Virus record (IMG/VR): IMGVR_UViG_3300045999_004194
Location: 1 to 23,132 of that record
DNA: 23,132 nt
Source of the DNA: a virus
Strand: one strand, 5' to 3'
Each line of letters begins with the position of its first letter. Positions within the stretch are counted from its first letter, which is position 1. The notes beneath the pieces are model-generated. The model had not been told where the DNA came from. It saw only the letters and a program-made list of their open reading frames with translations, and did not search any database. A program made the position numbers and the translations under genes. Of this stretch, positions 1-6,997 are shown in pieces.

Positions 1-2
1 AC

Positions 3-92
3 TACGATTACTTCACTTGGTACATAGGTGAGGTAGATGCACGTGACGCCCGAGAGCAAGGTCAAATCGAAGGTGAAGAAAGTATTAGGTGA
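3..92 (+). CDS. Possible 3' end of an upstream gene (partial)
   Basis: The third forward frame is open from the window edge to a TGA at 90-92 and gives 29 residues that look protein-like, beginning YDYFTWYIGEVDARD and rich in acidic residues. The other two frames close within the first 30 bases. If real, it would overlap the start of the nuclease gene at 37 by 56 nt, which is longer than the other overlaps in this operon apart from the one at 4022-4233. An upstream gene that instead ends at the TAG at 25-27 is equally possible. No function can be given. Confidence 0.25.
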   Translation, partial: YDYFTWYIGEVDARDAREQGQIEGEESIR

Positions 93-351
93 TATGGGAG
101 CCTACTTCACCATGCCGATGGGAACTGGTTTCTCTTCTTCTGGCACCCCTGATTTTTTAGTTTGCGTGGAGGGAAGATTCTGTGGTATAGAGTGTAAGGC
201 AAATGGTAATAAGCCAACTGCGCTTCAGTTGAAACATCTCGATGACATTCGCAAGGCCGGTGGCATCGCATTGGTAATTGATGAAACAAACGTAGGCAAC
301 CTACGCAAGGAGATTGAATCATGTCTATTTATAAGCAAATCGTCAGCCTGA
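37..351 (+). CDS. VRR-NUC domain nuclease
   Basis: This 104-residue protein matches the compact stand-alone phage VRR-NUC family, a branch of the PD-(D/E)XK nuclease fold. Family members are thought to cut branched DNA such as Holliday junctions. Visible motifs are GTPDF with Asp39, then GIECK with Glu52 and Lys54, followed by a conserved Gln near residue 64 (LQLKHL) and a C-terminal GGIALVID strand. The length is normal for the family. The ATG at 37 follows AGGTGA at 26-31. A GTG at 43, giving MTPES, is a plausible alternative start with better spacing from GAGG at 30-33. The gene overlaps the next one by 31 nt. It probably processes recombination or replication intermediates. The family call is firm; the exact substrate is inference. 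Confidence 0.9.
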   Translation: MHVTPESKVKSKVKKVLGDMGAYFTMPMGTGFSSSGTPDFLVCVEGRFCGIECKANGNKPTALQLKHLDDIRKAGGIALVIDETNVGNLRKEIESCLFISKSSA

Positions 352-815
352 CCGAGCAAGGTCTTACGCCCAAAGAAATCGCCAAGAAGACTAAGGCGAA
401 GATCAACTATGTTTATTTTGTCCGTAACGAAGTTAAGAAAGGCGGTAAAAAGAAATCGCCTAAGATTATTAATGCAGTACAGCAGTTAAGAAACGAACTT
501 GATGCGGTAGAAAACAAGTCTCTTACAGCAGCCGCAGAGCGTTGGAAGGAAGTTAATAAACATCTTGGAAGACCCAAGTACCGGCTTGCTTCTGCATTTA
601 CTGATCCCGTCAACAACCCACCACATTACACAGCAGGTGGCGTCGATTTCATTGACTTTGCTGAAGCCAAAGGTCTGACCGAGAACGCTTACCTGTTCAA
701 CGTCGTGAAGTACGTGGTTCGCGCAGGGAAGAAGGCCGACGTCGATCCGGTGCAGGATCTTGAGAAGGCAGAGTATTACCTGAAGCGCGAGATTGCGCGG
801 AGAAAACGGGCGTGA
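321..815 (+). CDS. HTH plus DUF3310 domain protein
   Basis: The C-terminal third, from about residue 94, carries the DUF3310 signature: DPVNNPPHYTAGG, then a helical part with NVVKYVVRAGKK and DLEKAEYYLKREI. DUF3310 proteins are common in phages, sit with nucleotide-metabolism or replication genes and have no settled activity; some are annotated as nucleotide kinases on thin evidence. The first 45 residues (SLTEQGLTPKEIAKKTKAK, then NYVYFVRNEV) look like a helix-turn-helix, so the protein may also bind DNA. The middle, about residues 45-90, is charged and probably a linker or coiled coil. The ATG has a strong AAGGAG at 307-312. The stop overlaps the next gene by 4 nt (GTGA). Confidence 0.85.
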   Translation: MSIYKQIVSLTEQGLTPKEIAKKTKAKINYVYFVRNEVKKGGKKKSPKIINAVQQLRNELDAVENKSLTAAAERWKEVNKHLGRPKYRLASAFTDPVNNPPHYTAGGVDFIDFAEAKGLTENAYLFNVVKYVVRAGKKADVDPVQDLEKAEYYLKREIARRKRA

Positions 816-928
816 TCAAGTGGTTACTTGGTTTTTTCAGAAGGGCAGATGAGTTTCGTAAGCGGGAGTGGTCGCACGTGCCGCCCCCTGCATGGGGAGC
901 GAAGCGTAGCGGGAGGGATTACTGGTGA
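812..928 (+). CDS. 38-residue basic microprotein
   Basis: This short gene starts with GTG at 812, sharing GTGA with the stop of the DUF3310 gene. It ends with TGA at 926-928, sharing GTGA with the start of the next gene. A GGAGA lies at 799-803, about nine bases before the start. The product starts with a hydrophobic amphipathic stretch (MIKWLLGFFRRADEF) and continues basic, with a PPPAW turn and an aromatic end (RDYW). It could touch membranes or nucleic acid, but no family is recognised. Being joined to both neighbours by exact 4-nt overlaps, in an operon where this is the rule, is the main evidence that it is real. Confidence 0.7.
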   Translation: MIKWLLGFFRRADEFRKREWSHVPPPAWGAKRSGRDYW

Positions 929-2097
929 GATCATTACAAGATATGTTCAAGGACGCACTCGCTAACATCGAGGGCGACAAGTTTGACGATGCCATACCAG
1001 ATTTAAATACGATCATCGAACTGCATCCGCTTGTTGTAGCGTCCTACGTACAACGTGGCCGAGCGCATTGGGAGATGCGGCGTTGGGACAAGGCTAGAGA
1101 AGATTTTAGTCGAGCCTTGGAACTTGACCCAAACAGCGCAGATGCCAAATGGACGATGGGTTTGATGGAGTTACAGACGGGTAACTTCAAGCGCGGTTGG
1201 GAGTTGTACGACGAGCGTTGGCAGAGCAGCGTTTTCAATTCGCCGAAACTCAAGACCAGACTCCCCGAGTGGCGACCGTATCGTGCTTATGAATCTGTAC
1301 TTGTATGGTGTGAGCAAGGCATTGGCGATCAGTTGCTATACGCTAGTCTGTTGAATAAGGTTAAGAGTTGTACGAAGAAAGTCACCGTGATGATCGACGT
1401 TCGTCTGGTCAATCTATTGAAACGGGCGAATCCAGATATCAATTTTATTCCGCATGACACCAAGGTGAAGAACTCTGATTACGACTCGCAGATAGCGATT
1501 GCTAGTATCGGTAGGCACTTCATTGAGACACAGGCTGACATCGAGGAGTACACACAGTACAAGTACATCAGGCATGACACTAACCGTGGCATACAGGTTC
1601 AGCAAGAACTGAATCTGACTGGAGAAGAATTCGTCATTGGTCTGTCGTGGGCTAGTACTGCACCTCGTATCGACAAGCACAAAAGCGTGGCTTTGGAAGA
1701 GTTGGTCGGGCTTTGGGACATACCTAATGCCAAGGTCATTAATCTCCAATACGGCAAGCCTGAGTACGACATCGAGCCGTTTGAGCAGAAGACGGGCAAG
1801 CAAGTGTGGCAGACCACCGTCAGTAACTTCTTTGACCTAGAGGGCGTAGCCGCGACGATGTCTCTGTGTGATGTAATTGTCTCTGTCAGTAACGCTAACG
1901 TGCATATCGCAGGTGCGATGGGTAAGCCTACGTACGTCCTTGATGCCAACAAACTCTGGTATTGGAACCACAAGAACGGACGCAACAGCCTGTTCTACCC
2001 GTCAGTCAAACTATTTCCCCGCGAGGGCATGACAGCCCCGTGGACTAATCAGATTCAAGAACTCATTCAGGAGATCAAGAATGATTGTGCAAAATAA
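925..2097 (+). CDS. TPR-glycosyltransferase fusion protein
   Basis: The N-terminal 110 residues form about three tetratricopeptide-like repeats, for example DDAIPDLNTIIELHP, AREDFSRALELDPNSADA and MGLMELQTGNFKRGWELYDE. The rest resembles the GT-B fold of glycosyltransferase family 9 and its relatives. The C-terminal half, about residues 235-385, has a strand with GLSW, then KVINLQYG, then the donor-site region CDVIVSVSNANVHIAGAMGK. In this family that segment helps bind the nucleotide sugar. TPR-GT fusions of this type are known in bacteria and phages and usually act on surface or protein-linked glycans. The GTG start at 925 has GGGAGGG at 911-917. It is the first of three likely glycosyltransferase genes in a row. 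Substrate and acceptor cannot be told. Confidence 0.75.
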   Translation: MRSLQDMFKDALANIEGDKFDDAIPDLNTIIELHPLVVASYVQRGRAHWEMRRWDKAREDFSRALELDPNSADAKWTMGLMELQTGNFKRGWELYDERWQSSVFNSPKLKTRLPEWRPYRAYESVLVWCEQGIGDQLLYASLLNKVKSCTKKVTVMIDVRLVNLLKRANPDINFIPHDTKVKNSDYDSQIAIASIGRHFIETQADIEEYTQYKYIRHDTNRGIQVQQELNLTGEEFVIGLSWASTAPRIDKHKSVALEELVGLWDIPNAKVINLQYGKPEYDIEPFEQKTGKQVWQTTVSNFFDLEGVAATMSLCDVIVSVSNANVHIAGAMGKPTYVLDANKLWYWNHKNGRNSLFYPSVKLFPREGMTAPWTNQIQELIQEIKNDCAK

Positions 2098-2371
2098 AGA
2101 CGGCGTTAAAACATCCGTAGCCGAAGACGACGATGTGTCTTATCTGGAATTCAAGCCTGAACACGTGGTGCAGATGCCACCACAGGAGAAAGTCTGGGCG
2201 CAGATCGGTGATGATTTGAAACTTGCTCACATCGACTGGGACATCATTACAGCGATGGCGAATCAGTTTGACGAGAACCACCGGCAGGGTAAGCCCAAGA
2301 GTCAGAGCGAAGTGATGAGCAAGTTATTGGTCTTGGTGCGCGAAGAGACGAGAAAGGAGTGCGGTGCGTGA
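2081..2371 (+). CDS. Hypothetical protein in the glycosyltransferase cassette
   Basis: This 96-residue protein is not recognised. It is acidic at the N-terminus (VAEDDDVSYLEFKPEHV) and helical towards the C-terminus (SEVMSKLLVLVREETRKE), with no transmembrane segment or metal motif. The ATG at 2081 has AGGAG at 2069-2073 and overlaps the TPR-glycosyltransferase gene by 17 nt. Its stop shares GTGA with the next gene. Lying between two glycosyltransferases, it could be an accessory factor for them, but nothing in the sequence shows that. Confidence 0.75.
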   Translation: MIVQNKDGVKTSVAEDDDVSYLEFKPEHVVQMPPQEKVWAQIGDDLKLAHIDWDIITAMANQFDENHRQGKPKSQSEVMSKLLVLVREETRKECGA

Positions 2372-3036
2372 AGGTTTTTATCGGTTGGGATAGTCGTGAA
2401 GACATTGCATATCAGGTGTGCAAAGAGTCGCTGGCTAGAAACTCTTCCGAGTGGCTCGACATCAAACCAATCAAGCAACAAGAAATGCGTGAGCGTGGCT
2501 TGTACTGGCGGGAGCATGACCCGTTAAGCAGCACCGAGTTCTCCTTCACCCGTTTCCTCGTACCGTATCTTGCAGGATACAGCGGGTGGGCGCTGTTCAT
2601 GGACTGTGACTTTCTCTGGCGAGGAGATGTGGCAGGGATCATGGACTACGCTGACCCGAGTGTTCCTGTCATGGTGGTGCAGCACAGGTACAAGCCGAAA
2701 GAAACGACCAAGATGGACGGCGCGGTACAACACCAATACCCACGCAAGAATTGGTCGAGCCTGATGCTGTTCAACTGCGGCCACGAGAGCGTCAAGCAGG
2801 GTCTGACATTGGAGCAGGTCAACATCGGGACTGGGATGTATCTGCATCAACTCAAATGGGCAGGGACACACATCGGTGCGCTGCCGATTGCATATAACTA
2901 TTTAGAAGGATGGCACACGAAGAAGGACTGCCCCAATCCGGTCGCTGTCCACATGACGCGAGGCGGCCCTTGGTTTAAGGACTGGCAGAATGTTGAGTAC
3001 GCTGACGAGTGGTTGGCAGTAGCCAAAGAGATGTGA
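2368..3036 (+). CDS. GT-A type glycosyltransferase (GT8-like)
   Basis: This 222-residue protein starts with a Rossmann-like strand (MKVFIGWDSREDIAYQVC). It carries the metal- and nucleotide-sugar-binding DxD motif as FMDCDFLW, with Asp79 and Asp81. Later segments NCGHESVKQGLTLEQ and YNYLEGWHTKKDCPNP, and the end VAVHMTRGGPWFKDW, match the layout of small GT8-like or LPS-type glycosyltransferases in phages and bacteria, where a late histidine helps bind the metal. The GTG at 2368 was chosen because it shares GTGA with the upstream stop and has AGGAG at 2355-2359; a GTG three codons earlier at 2359 would lie on that site. It needs a nucleotide sugar. The acceptor (host glycan, phage protein or modified DNA base) is unknown. 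Confidence 0.8.
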   Translation: MKVFIGWDSREDIAYQVCKESLARNSSEWLDIKPIKQQEMRERGLYWREHDPLSSTEFSFTRFLVPYLAGYSGWALFMDCDFLWRGDVAGIMDYADPSVPVMVVQHRYKPKETTKMDGAVQHQYPRKNWSSLMLFNCGHESVKQGLTLEQVNIGTGMYLHQLKWAGTHIGALPIAYNYLEGWHTKKDCPNPVAVHMTRGGPWFKDWQNVEYADEWLAVAKEM

Positions 3037-3037
3037 C

Positions 3038-3829
3038 ATGAAACTAATCATGTGCTGCCAAGTGATTGAAGGCCGAGACTTTGAGAAGGACTTACGGTTC
3101 TCAATAGTTGCCGCTGCTTTTTGGAAGCGGGTTTATCCAGAAGGTAAAGTGTATGTGGCGACGAATGGCATAGATAGATTCCCTGACAAGTACAAGGGAC
3201 ACGTCAAGTTAATCCATTTTAATTTTGAGAAGTATTTACCGGCGTTTGGTCGAACTGTGTTCATGAACAGTTACGTTGCATCTCCTATGTTCGACAGCGA
3301 TACGGTGTTCGCAGGGCATGACGTTCTGTTTTTGAAACGGCTACCCAACATATCCACTCACTACAAGGTAGTAACTAACTACCGTTATCACCCCACGCAG
3401 CCGTATTGCAGCGACTTTCTGTGGGTACGAGATAAGAAGTACAGCATAGATATCATGCAAGAAGTGTATGACGCACATCGTTGGATGCCTGCTCCGATTG
3501 TGAATGGTGCAGGAGATCAGTTGGCCTACACGGTAGTGTTCGGTATGCCAGAGAAGGAACAGTTCAAAGCGGGTTGCGGTATTCAAGTGCCTAGGAAAGA
3601 CAACGTATACGCTTTACCTGCTGACGAATACTTGTTCACGCCATGTGATTACTTCACACCAACCTATGATCAGTTTGAAAAAGAAATGACGCCTAGTCCG
3701 TCATACGAACAAATGATGGCTACCAAGACGGCGCTGCACTTCAAAGGCAATCGCAAGGAAGATTTCTTTAGGTTTGGGCAGTGGGCACACGAGAACGACT
3801 ACGTAGACTTGAGCGTGTTGGAGAAGTAA
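3038..3829 (+). CDS. Probable glycosyltransferase-like protein
   Basis: This 263-residue protein begins one base after the preceding glycosyltransferase. It has a nucleotide-binding-like start (MKLIMCCQVIEGRDFEKDLRF), a strand with VYVATNGIDRFP and a possible DxD motif at MFDSDTVFAGHDVLF (Asp86, Asp88), followed by a second acidic site. A late TALHFKGNRKEDFFRFG segment places a histidine where GT-A enzymes often bind the donor phosphate or metal. These features suggest a diverged GT-A fold. The assignment rests on motif layout and on its neighbours, not on a clear family match. Its stop overlaps the next start by one base (TAATG). Confidence 0.55.
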   Translation: MKLIMCCQVIEGRDFEKDLRFSIVAAAFWKRVYPEGKVYVATNGIDRFPDKYKGHVKLIHFNFEKYLPAFGRTVFMNSYVASPMFDSDTVFAGHDVLFLKRLPNISTHYKVVTNYRYHPTQPYCSDFLWVRDKKYSIDIMQEVYDAHRWMPAPIVNGAGDQLAYTVVFGMPEKEQFKAGCGIQVPRKDNVYALPADEYLFTPCDYFTPTYDQFEKEMTPSPSYEQMMATKTALHFKGNRKEDFFRFGQWAHENDYVDLSVLEK

Positions 3830-4233
3830 TGACGGAGAAGAAGTACACAAAGCGATCAAGATTTAACTTGGTTATTTCGTATGAACAGTATTTGTTTTTA
3901 CTGGAACACAGACAAAAAGCTAGGGACAGAAGTGAGTGTGTTAAATACAAAGAATTAGCGAAGTCATGGGGCGTCCCGTCGCAGTACTTAGCAAAGGCGA
4001 TAAACCGAGGAATTAAACAGTATGACGAACGAATCAAAGCCGAGCGCAAAGACGATAGTAATAGACGACCAGTCCCCACCCGGCGCGTGGAAAGACGAAA
4101 TGAACGCTGCCCCTTGGGGCTATGGTCAAAGTCAACAGAAGCGCGTCGAGCGATCCTTAGAGAATATACGGAGAGCGGGGATGTTCGACGAGGCTACAGT
4201 CCTTTCGTTAGAGTTGAATACTTTGAAGACTGA
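3829..4233 (+). CDS. HTH-like hypothetical protein with a dual-coding 3' part
   Basis: The ATG at 3829 overlaps the previous stop as TAATG. The first 65 residues look like a real folded unit: basic start, NLVISYEQYLFLLEHRQKA, then YKELAKSWGVPSQYLAKAIN, which fits a helix-turn-helix. After about residue 65 the product becomes very arginine-rich and irregular, where the same DNA also encodes the gene at 4022 in another frame. Either the protein truly ends in overprinted sequence, or it was shortened or extended by a frameshift. A longer version starting at a GTG at 3781 is unlikely because it runs deep into the upstream gene. It may be a small DNA-binding protein; this is inference. Confidence 0.55.
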   Translation: MTEKKYTKRSRFNLVISYEQYLFLLEHRQKARDRSECVKYKELAKSWGVPSQYLAKAINRGIKQYDERIKAERKDDSNRRPVPTRRVERRNERCPLGLWSKSTEARRAILREYTESGDVRRGYSPFVRVEYFED

Positions 4234-4264
4234 ATTAGAGGTACTACGTGGAAATCGAAGATGA
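4022..4264 (+). CDS. Small hypothetical protein (80 residues)
   Basis: The ATG at 4022 has GAGGA at 4007-4011 and opens an 80-residue frame with balanced composition: a polar start (MTNESKPSAKTIVIDD), a PPGAWKDEMNAAPWGYG stretch, then a long helix ending in LNTLKTELEVLRGNRR that may be a coiled coil. It lies within the 3' half of the upstream gene for 212 nt, in the +1 frame, and overlaps the next gene by 17 nt. Composition and the ribosome site suggest this is the main coding frame of the shared stretch. Function is unknown. Confidence 0.65.
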   Translation: MTNESKPSAKTIVIDDQSPPGAWKDEMNAAPWGYGQSQQKRVERSLENIRRAGMFDEATVLSLELNTLKTELEVLRGNRR

Positions 4265-4460
4265 TATCCTTGATTTGATTCAGGCACTCCCCAACGATAT
4301 CAACGATGCCTCGACGACAACGGAAATGAAGTTTCTTACCGTGGGCAGTGTGTTGTGGGCGTGTAGGGATGAAATTATTTACTTACGTAGGGAAGTGGAG
4401 CGATTAAAGAATGACGGTCGTCGTAAAAAAGGAAAGAAGGTGTACGGAGTGCAAGCGTAA
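4248..4460 (+). CDS. Small hypothetical protein (70 residues)
   Basis: This protein starts at a GTG with AGAGG at 4237-4241. It is acidic at the start (MEIEDDILDLIQALP), has a central hydrophobic segment (KFLTVGSVLWACRDEII) that is too short and charged at its edges to be a sure membrane span, and then a heptad-like basic helix (YLRREVERLKNDGRRKK). It could form a coiled coil. It overlaps the previous gene by 17 nt and the next by 50 nt. No family is recognised. Confidence 0.6.
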   Translation: MEIEDDILDLIQALPNDINDASTTTEMKFLTVGSVLWACRDEIIYLRREVERLKNDGRRKKGKKVYGVQA

Positions 4461-4581
4461 GTTTGCTACACCGGAATCTTTCAGGGCACACAAGTACAAG
4501 TTTGGGCAGTGCCGATCAATAGAGGCGCTGCGGTTAGCAGGGTTCGTGGAGACGGGTAAGGGGTGGAGATATAAAATATGA
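4411..4581 (+). CDS. 56-residue C2HC zinc-finger protein
   Basis: This gene starts at the ATG at 4411, with GGAG at 4397-4400, and ends in TGA at 4579-4581 that shares ATGA with the next gene. The product has one zinc-finger-like motif: Cys11, Cys14, Phe18, Phe24, His27 and Cys34. The spacing C-x2-C-x3-F-x5-F-x2-H-x6-C fits the classical C2H2 pattern with Cys in place of the last His. The rest is basic at the start and ends with GWRYKI. Such a small finger could bind DNA or RNA or be a protein contact module. The motif is seen directly; its role is inferred. The first 50 nt overlap the upstream gene. Confidence 0.75.
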   Translation: MTVVVKKERRCTECKRKFATPESFRAHKYKFGQCRSIEALRLAGFVETGKGWRYKI

Positions 4582-5126
4582 TTTACTCAGGCGCGGGGCC
4601 GTTGCCCCGACATACATATTGCTACGTTCAGCCACACGCTTTTGGCAATGAAGATTGGCTGCGCGTGTCATGGTTCGGTTTAGTTAGTCATCCCGGTCGC
4701 ACATGGGGCTGTCATGTAATGCTTGAATGTGGGGCGGTATATCGCAACGTGCCGTTACATCAATTAACTCACAAAACCACCACAGAATCTGTGGATTGGA
4801 AGCCGAGCGACAGCCAGACATGGGATTGTTACGGACATCATTTCAGCGTGGTGGAATACCCGTTTCTCGAAGCCGCGGATGTAATCGTTCGATTACGATC
4901 GAAGCAGGAATTAACGGGTAAGTATATGTTTACCGCCATACCTATGCTCGATGGGTTTAGTTTAGAACCGGAGCAGTCGAAGGAGTTTTACTTTATTAAG
5001 TTGGACAACGGTAGGTTCACAGCGCAGCCGACCAATCACATCCTTGTGCAGGACAAGTCTTTTATCACGACATCCGAATGGCCGAGATTGGAGCGGCAGA
5101 CTGATACGTGGAGCGTAGATCCGTGA
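4578..5126 (+). CDS. Hypothetical protein (182 residues)
   Basis: This gene starts in an ATGA overlap with the zinc-finger gene and ends in a GTGA overlap with the DNA polymerase gene. The protein is aromatic and seems mostly beta-stranded: YCYVQPHAFGNEDWLRVSWFG, then TWGCHVMLECGAVYRNVPLH and TWDCYGHHFSVVEYPF. It has four cysteines but no clear CxxC pair, and no membrane segment. Direct coupling to the polymerase suggests a replication-related job, but no family is recognised. It could equally be an unrelated passenger gene. Confidence 0.75.
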   Translation: MIYSGAGPLPRHTYCYVQPHAFGNEDWLRVSWFGLVSHPGRTWGCHVMLECGAVYRNVPLHQLTHKTTTESVDWKPSDSQTWDCYGHHFSVVEYPFLEAADVIVRLRSKQELTGKYMFTAIPMLDGFSLEPEQSKEFYFIKLDNGRFTAQPTNHILVQDKSFITTSEWPRLERQTDTWSVDP

Positions 5127-6997
5127 GTTTTATTACGCTCGATTTTGAAACGTACTACGCGAAGGACTACAGCCTGACTCGTATGACCACGGAGGAATAC
5201 ATCCGTGACGAGCGGTTTGAAGTCATCGGCGTGGGCGTAAAGGTTATGGATGGTAAGACCGAGTGGTTCAGCGGGACGCACTCGCAGATCAAGGCTTACC
5301 TAAACAAGTTTGATTGGAGTGATTCGGCGTTGCTCTGTCATAACACGCAGTTTGACGGGGCGATACTTTCTTTCATATTCGACATCATCCCTGCTTACTA
5401 CTTTGACACCCTGTGTATGGCACGAGCGATCCACGGCGTTGATGCCGGTGGAAGCCTCAAGGCTTTGGCAGAGCGATACAGACTAGGCGAGAAGGGAACG
5501 GAGGTGGTTAATGCGTTGGGCAAGCGACGTGAAGAATTTAGCATTGAGGATATTGATAGGTACGCTAGTTATTGTATTAATGACGTTGACCTTACCTTTG
5601 CTCTTTTTAATAAACTGGTTGAACACATACCTGCATCCGAACTCGACCTGATCGACATGACGCTGCGTATGTACACGCAGCCGGTACTACGAGTTGACAG
5701 GGACTTGCTGCGTCAAAGACTGAACGACATCCGAGCCGAGAAGAACGAACTTCTGTCGGGTCTAAAAGGCGTACTTGACGTTGGCGATGAAGAAGCAGTC
5801 AGGGCGAAGTTGGCAAGCAACCCACAGTTTGCAACGGTGCTGAAAGACCTTGGCGTATCTGTGCCAATGAAGACAAGTCTGACTACGGGCAAGGAGACCT
5901 TTGCTCTTGCCAAGAACGATGAAGGGTTCATTGCTCTGACCGAGCATGAAGATCCTATCGTGCAGCAACTATGCGCGGTTCGTTTGGGTACTAAGTCCAC
6001 CATCGAAGAGTCACGCATCGAGCGGTTTATCGGCATTGGGAATCGCAATGGCGGTCGGCTACCCATCCCTCTTAAGTATTACGGCGCTCACACAGGTCGC
6101 TGGGCCGGGTCTGACGCAGTTAATTTCCAGAACCTGCCGAGCCGTGACAAGCAGAAAGCGTCATTGAAGAAGTCTGTACTAGCTCCCGATGGTCACGTGG
6201 TTATTAACTGTGACAGTTCACAGATCGAAGCGCGTGTGCTGGCTTGGCTTGCAGGGCAGCAAGAGTTGGTTGATCAGTTCCGTGATAAGCGGGATGTGTA
6301 CTCCGAGTTCGCATCGAAGATCTACGAGCGACCGATTAGTAAGAAGGATCCAGTCGAGCGGTTCGTCGGTAAGACCTGCATCCTTGGCTTGGGCTATGGG
6401 ACTGGCGCTGCCAAGTTACGACACACGCTGAAGACTCAGCCGCCCGGCGCAGATTTAAAAGAGGCCGAGTGCGAGAACATCGTCAACCTGTACCGCACAA
6501 CCAACGACAAGATACCGGCGTTGTGGAAGGCTTGCGACAAAGCGTTGAAAGACCTGATGCGATGGCCGAAGGATCACTACGACGAGGAGGGTCAGCCGTA
6601 CTATTTAGATGACTACTCGTGTGTGCGGGTCCAGCCAGAGGGTATCAAGCTCCCTAATGGTTTGTTTATACGATACCCCGGCCTACGTGTGACAGATAAC
6701 AACAAGGTTGTGTACAAGTCCCGCAAAGGTGAGGTCAACATTTGGGGCGGGGCTGTCGTTGAGAACATCGTGCAGGCACTAGCGAGAATTATCGTAGGTG
6801 AGCAGATGTTAATGATCAAAGAGAAGTACAGACCAGTCCTGACTGTGCATGACGCAGCGGTGATTGTTGTACCTGAGCATGAACTAGAAGACGCGCTTGC
6901 CTTTATTGTACAAGTAATGTCTACTCCTCCGAGGTGGGCGGCGGGTTTACCAGTAGCGTGTGAGGCGAAGTATGGAAAATCTTATGGAGATTGCTAA
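5123..6997 (+). CDS. polA: Family A DNA polymerase with 3'-5' exonuclease
   Basis: This 624-residue replicative polymerase extends primers on phage DNA and proofreads. The DnaQ-like exonuclease comes first: LDFET (Asp7, Glu9), CHNTQFDGAIL, and YCINDVDLTF as motif III. The polymerase part has motif A CDSSQIEAR (Asp364), motif B with Arg413, Lys417 and LGLGYG, and motif C VHDAAV (His576, Asp577). The residue matching E. coli Phe762 is Leu421. Motif C reads HDA instead of the common HDE. There is no 5' nuclease domain, as is usual in phages. The GTG at 5123 was chosen because it shares GTGA with the upstream stop and has GGAG at 5110-5113; a GTG at 5108 is less likely. Its partners are probably the SNF2 helicase and the primase-helicase downstream. 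Confidence 0.95.
   Translation: MSFITLDFETYYAKDYSLTRMTTEEYIRDERFEVIGVGVKVMDGKTEWFSGTHSQIKAYLNKFDWSDSALLCHNTQFDGAILSFIFDIIPAYYFDTLCMARAIHGVDAGGSLKALAERYRLGEKGTEVVNALGKRREEFSIEDIDRYASYCINDVDLTFALFNKLVEHIPASELDLIDMTLRMYTQPVLRVDRDLLRQRLNDIRAEKNELLSGLKGVLDVGDEEAVRAKLASNPQFATVLKDLGVSVPMKTSLTTGKETFALAKNDEGFIALTEHEDPIVQQLCAVRLGTKSTIEESRIERFIGIGNRNGGRLPIPLKYYGAHTGRWAGSDAVNFQNLPSRDKQKASLKKSVLAPDGHVVINCDSSQIEARVLAWLAGQQELVDQFRDKRDVYSEFASKIYERPISKKDPVERFVGKTCILGLGYGTGAAKLRHTLKTQPPGADLKEAECENIVNLYRTTNDKIPALWKACDKALKDLMRWPKDHYDEEGQPYYLDDYSCVRVQPEGIKLPNGLFIRYPGLRVTDNNKVVYKSRKGEVNIWGGAVVENIVQALARIIVGEQMLMIKEKYRPVLTVHDAAVIVVPEHELEDALAFIVQVMSTPPRWAAGLPVACEAKYGKSYGDC

Noticed and set aside
1414-1985. Two overlapping - strand open frames opposite the TPR-glycosyltransferase
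   Set aside because: Both are shadows of a convincing + strand gene, and no other - strand gene exists in this half of the window.
5713-6066. 117-codon - strand open frame within the polymerase gene
   Set aside because: It is a shadow of the polymerase frame, with no motif and no neighbour on that strand.
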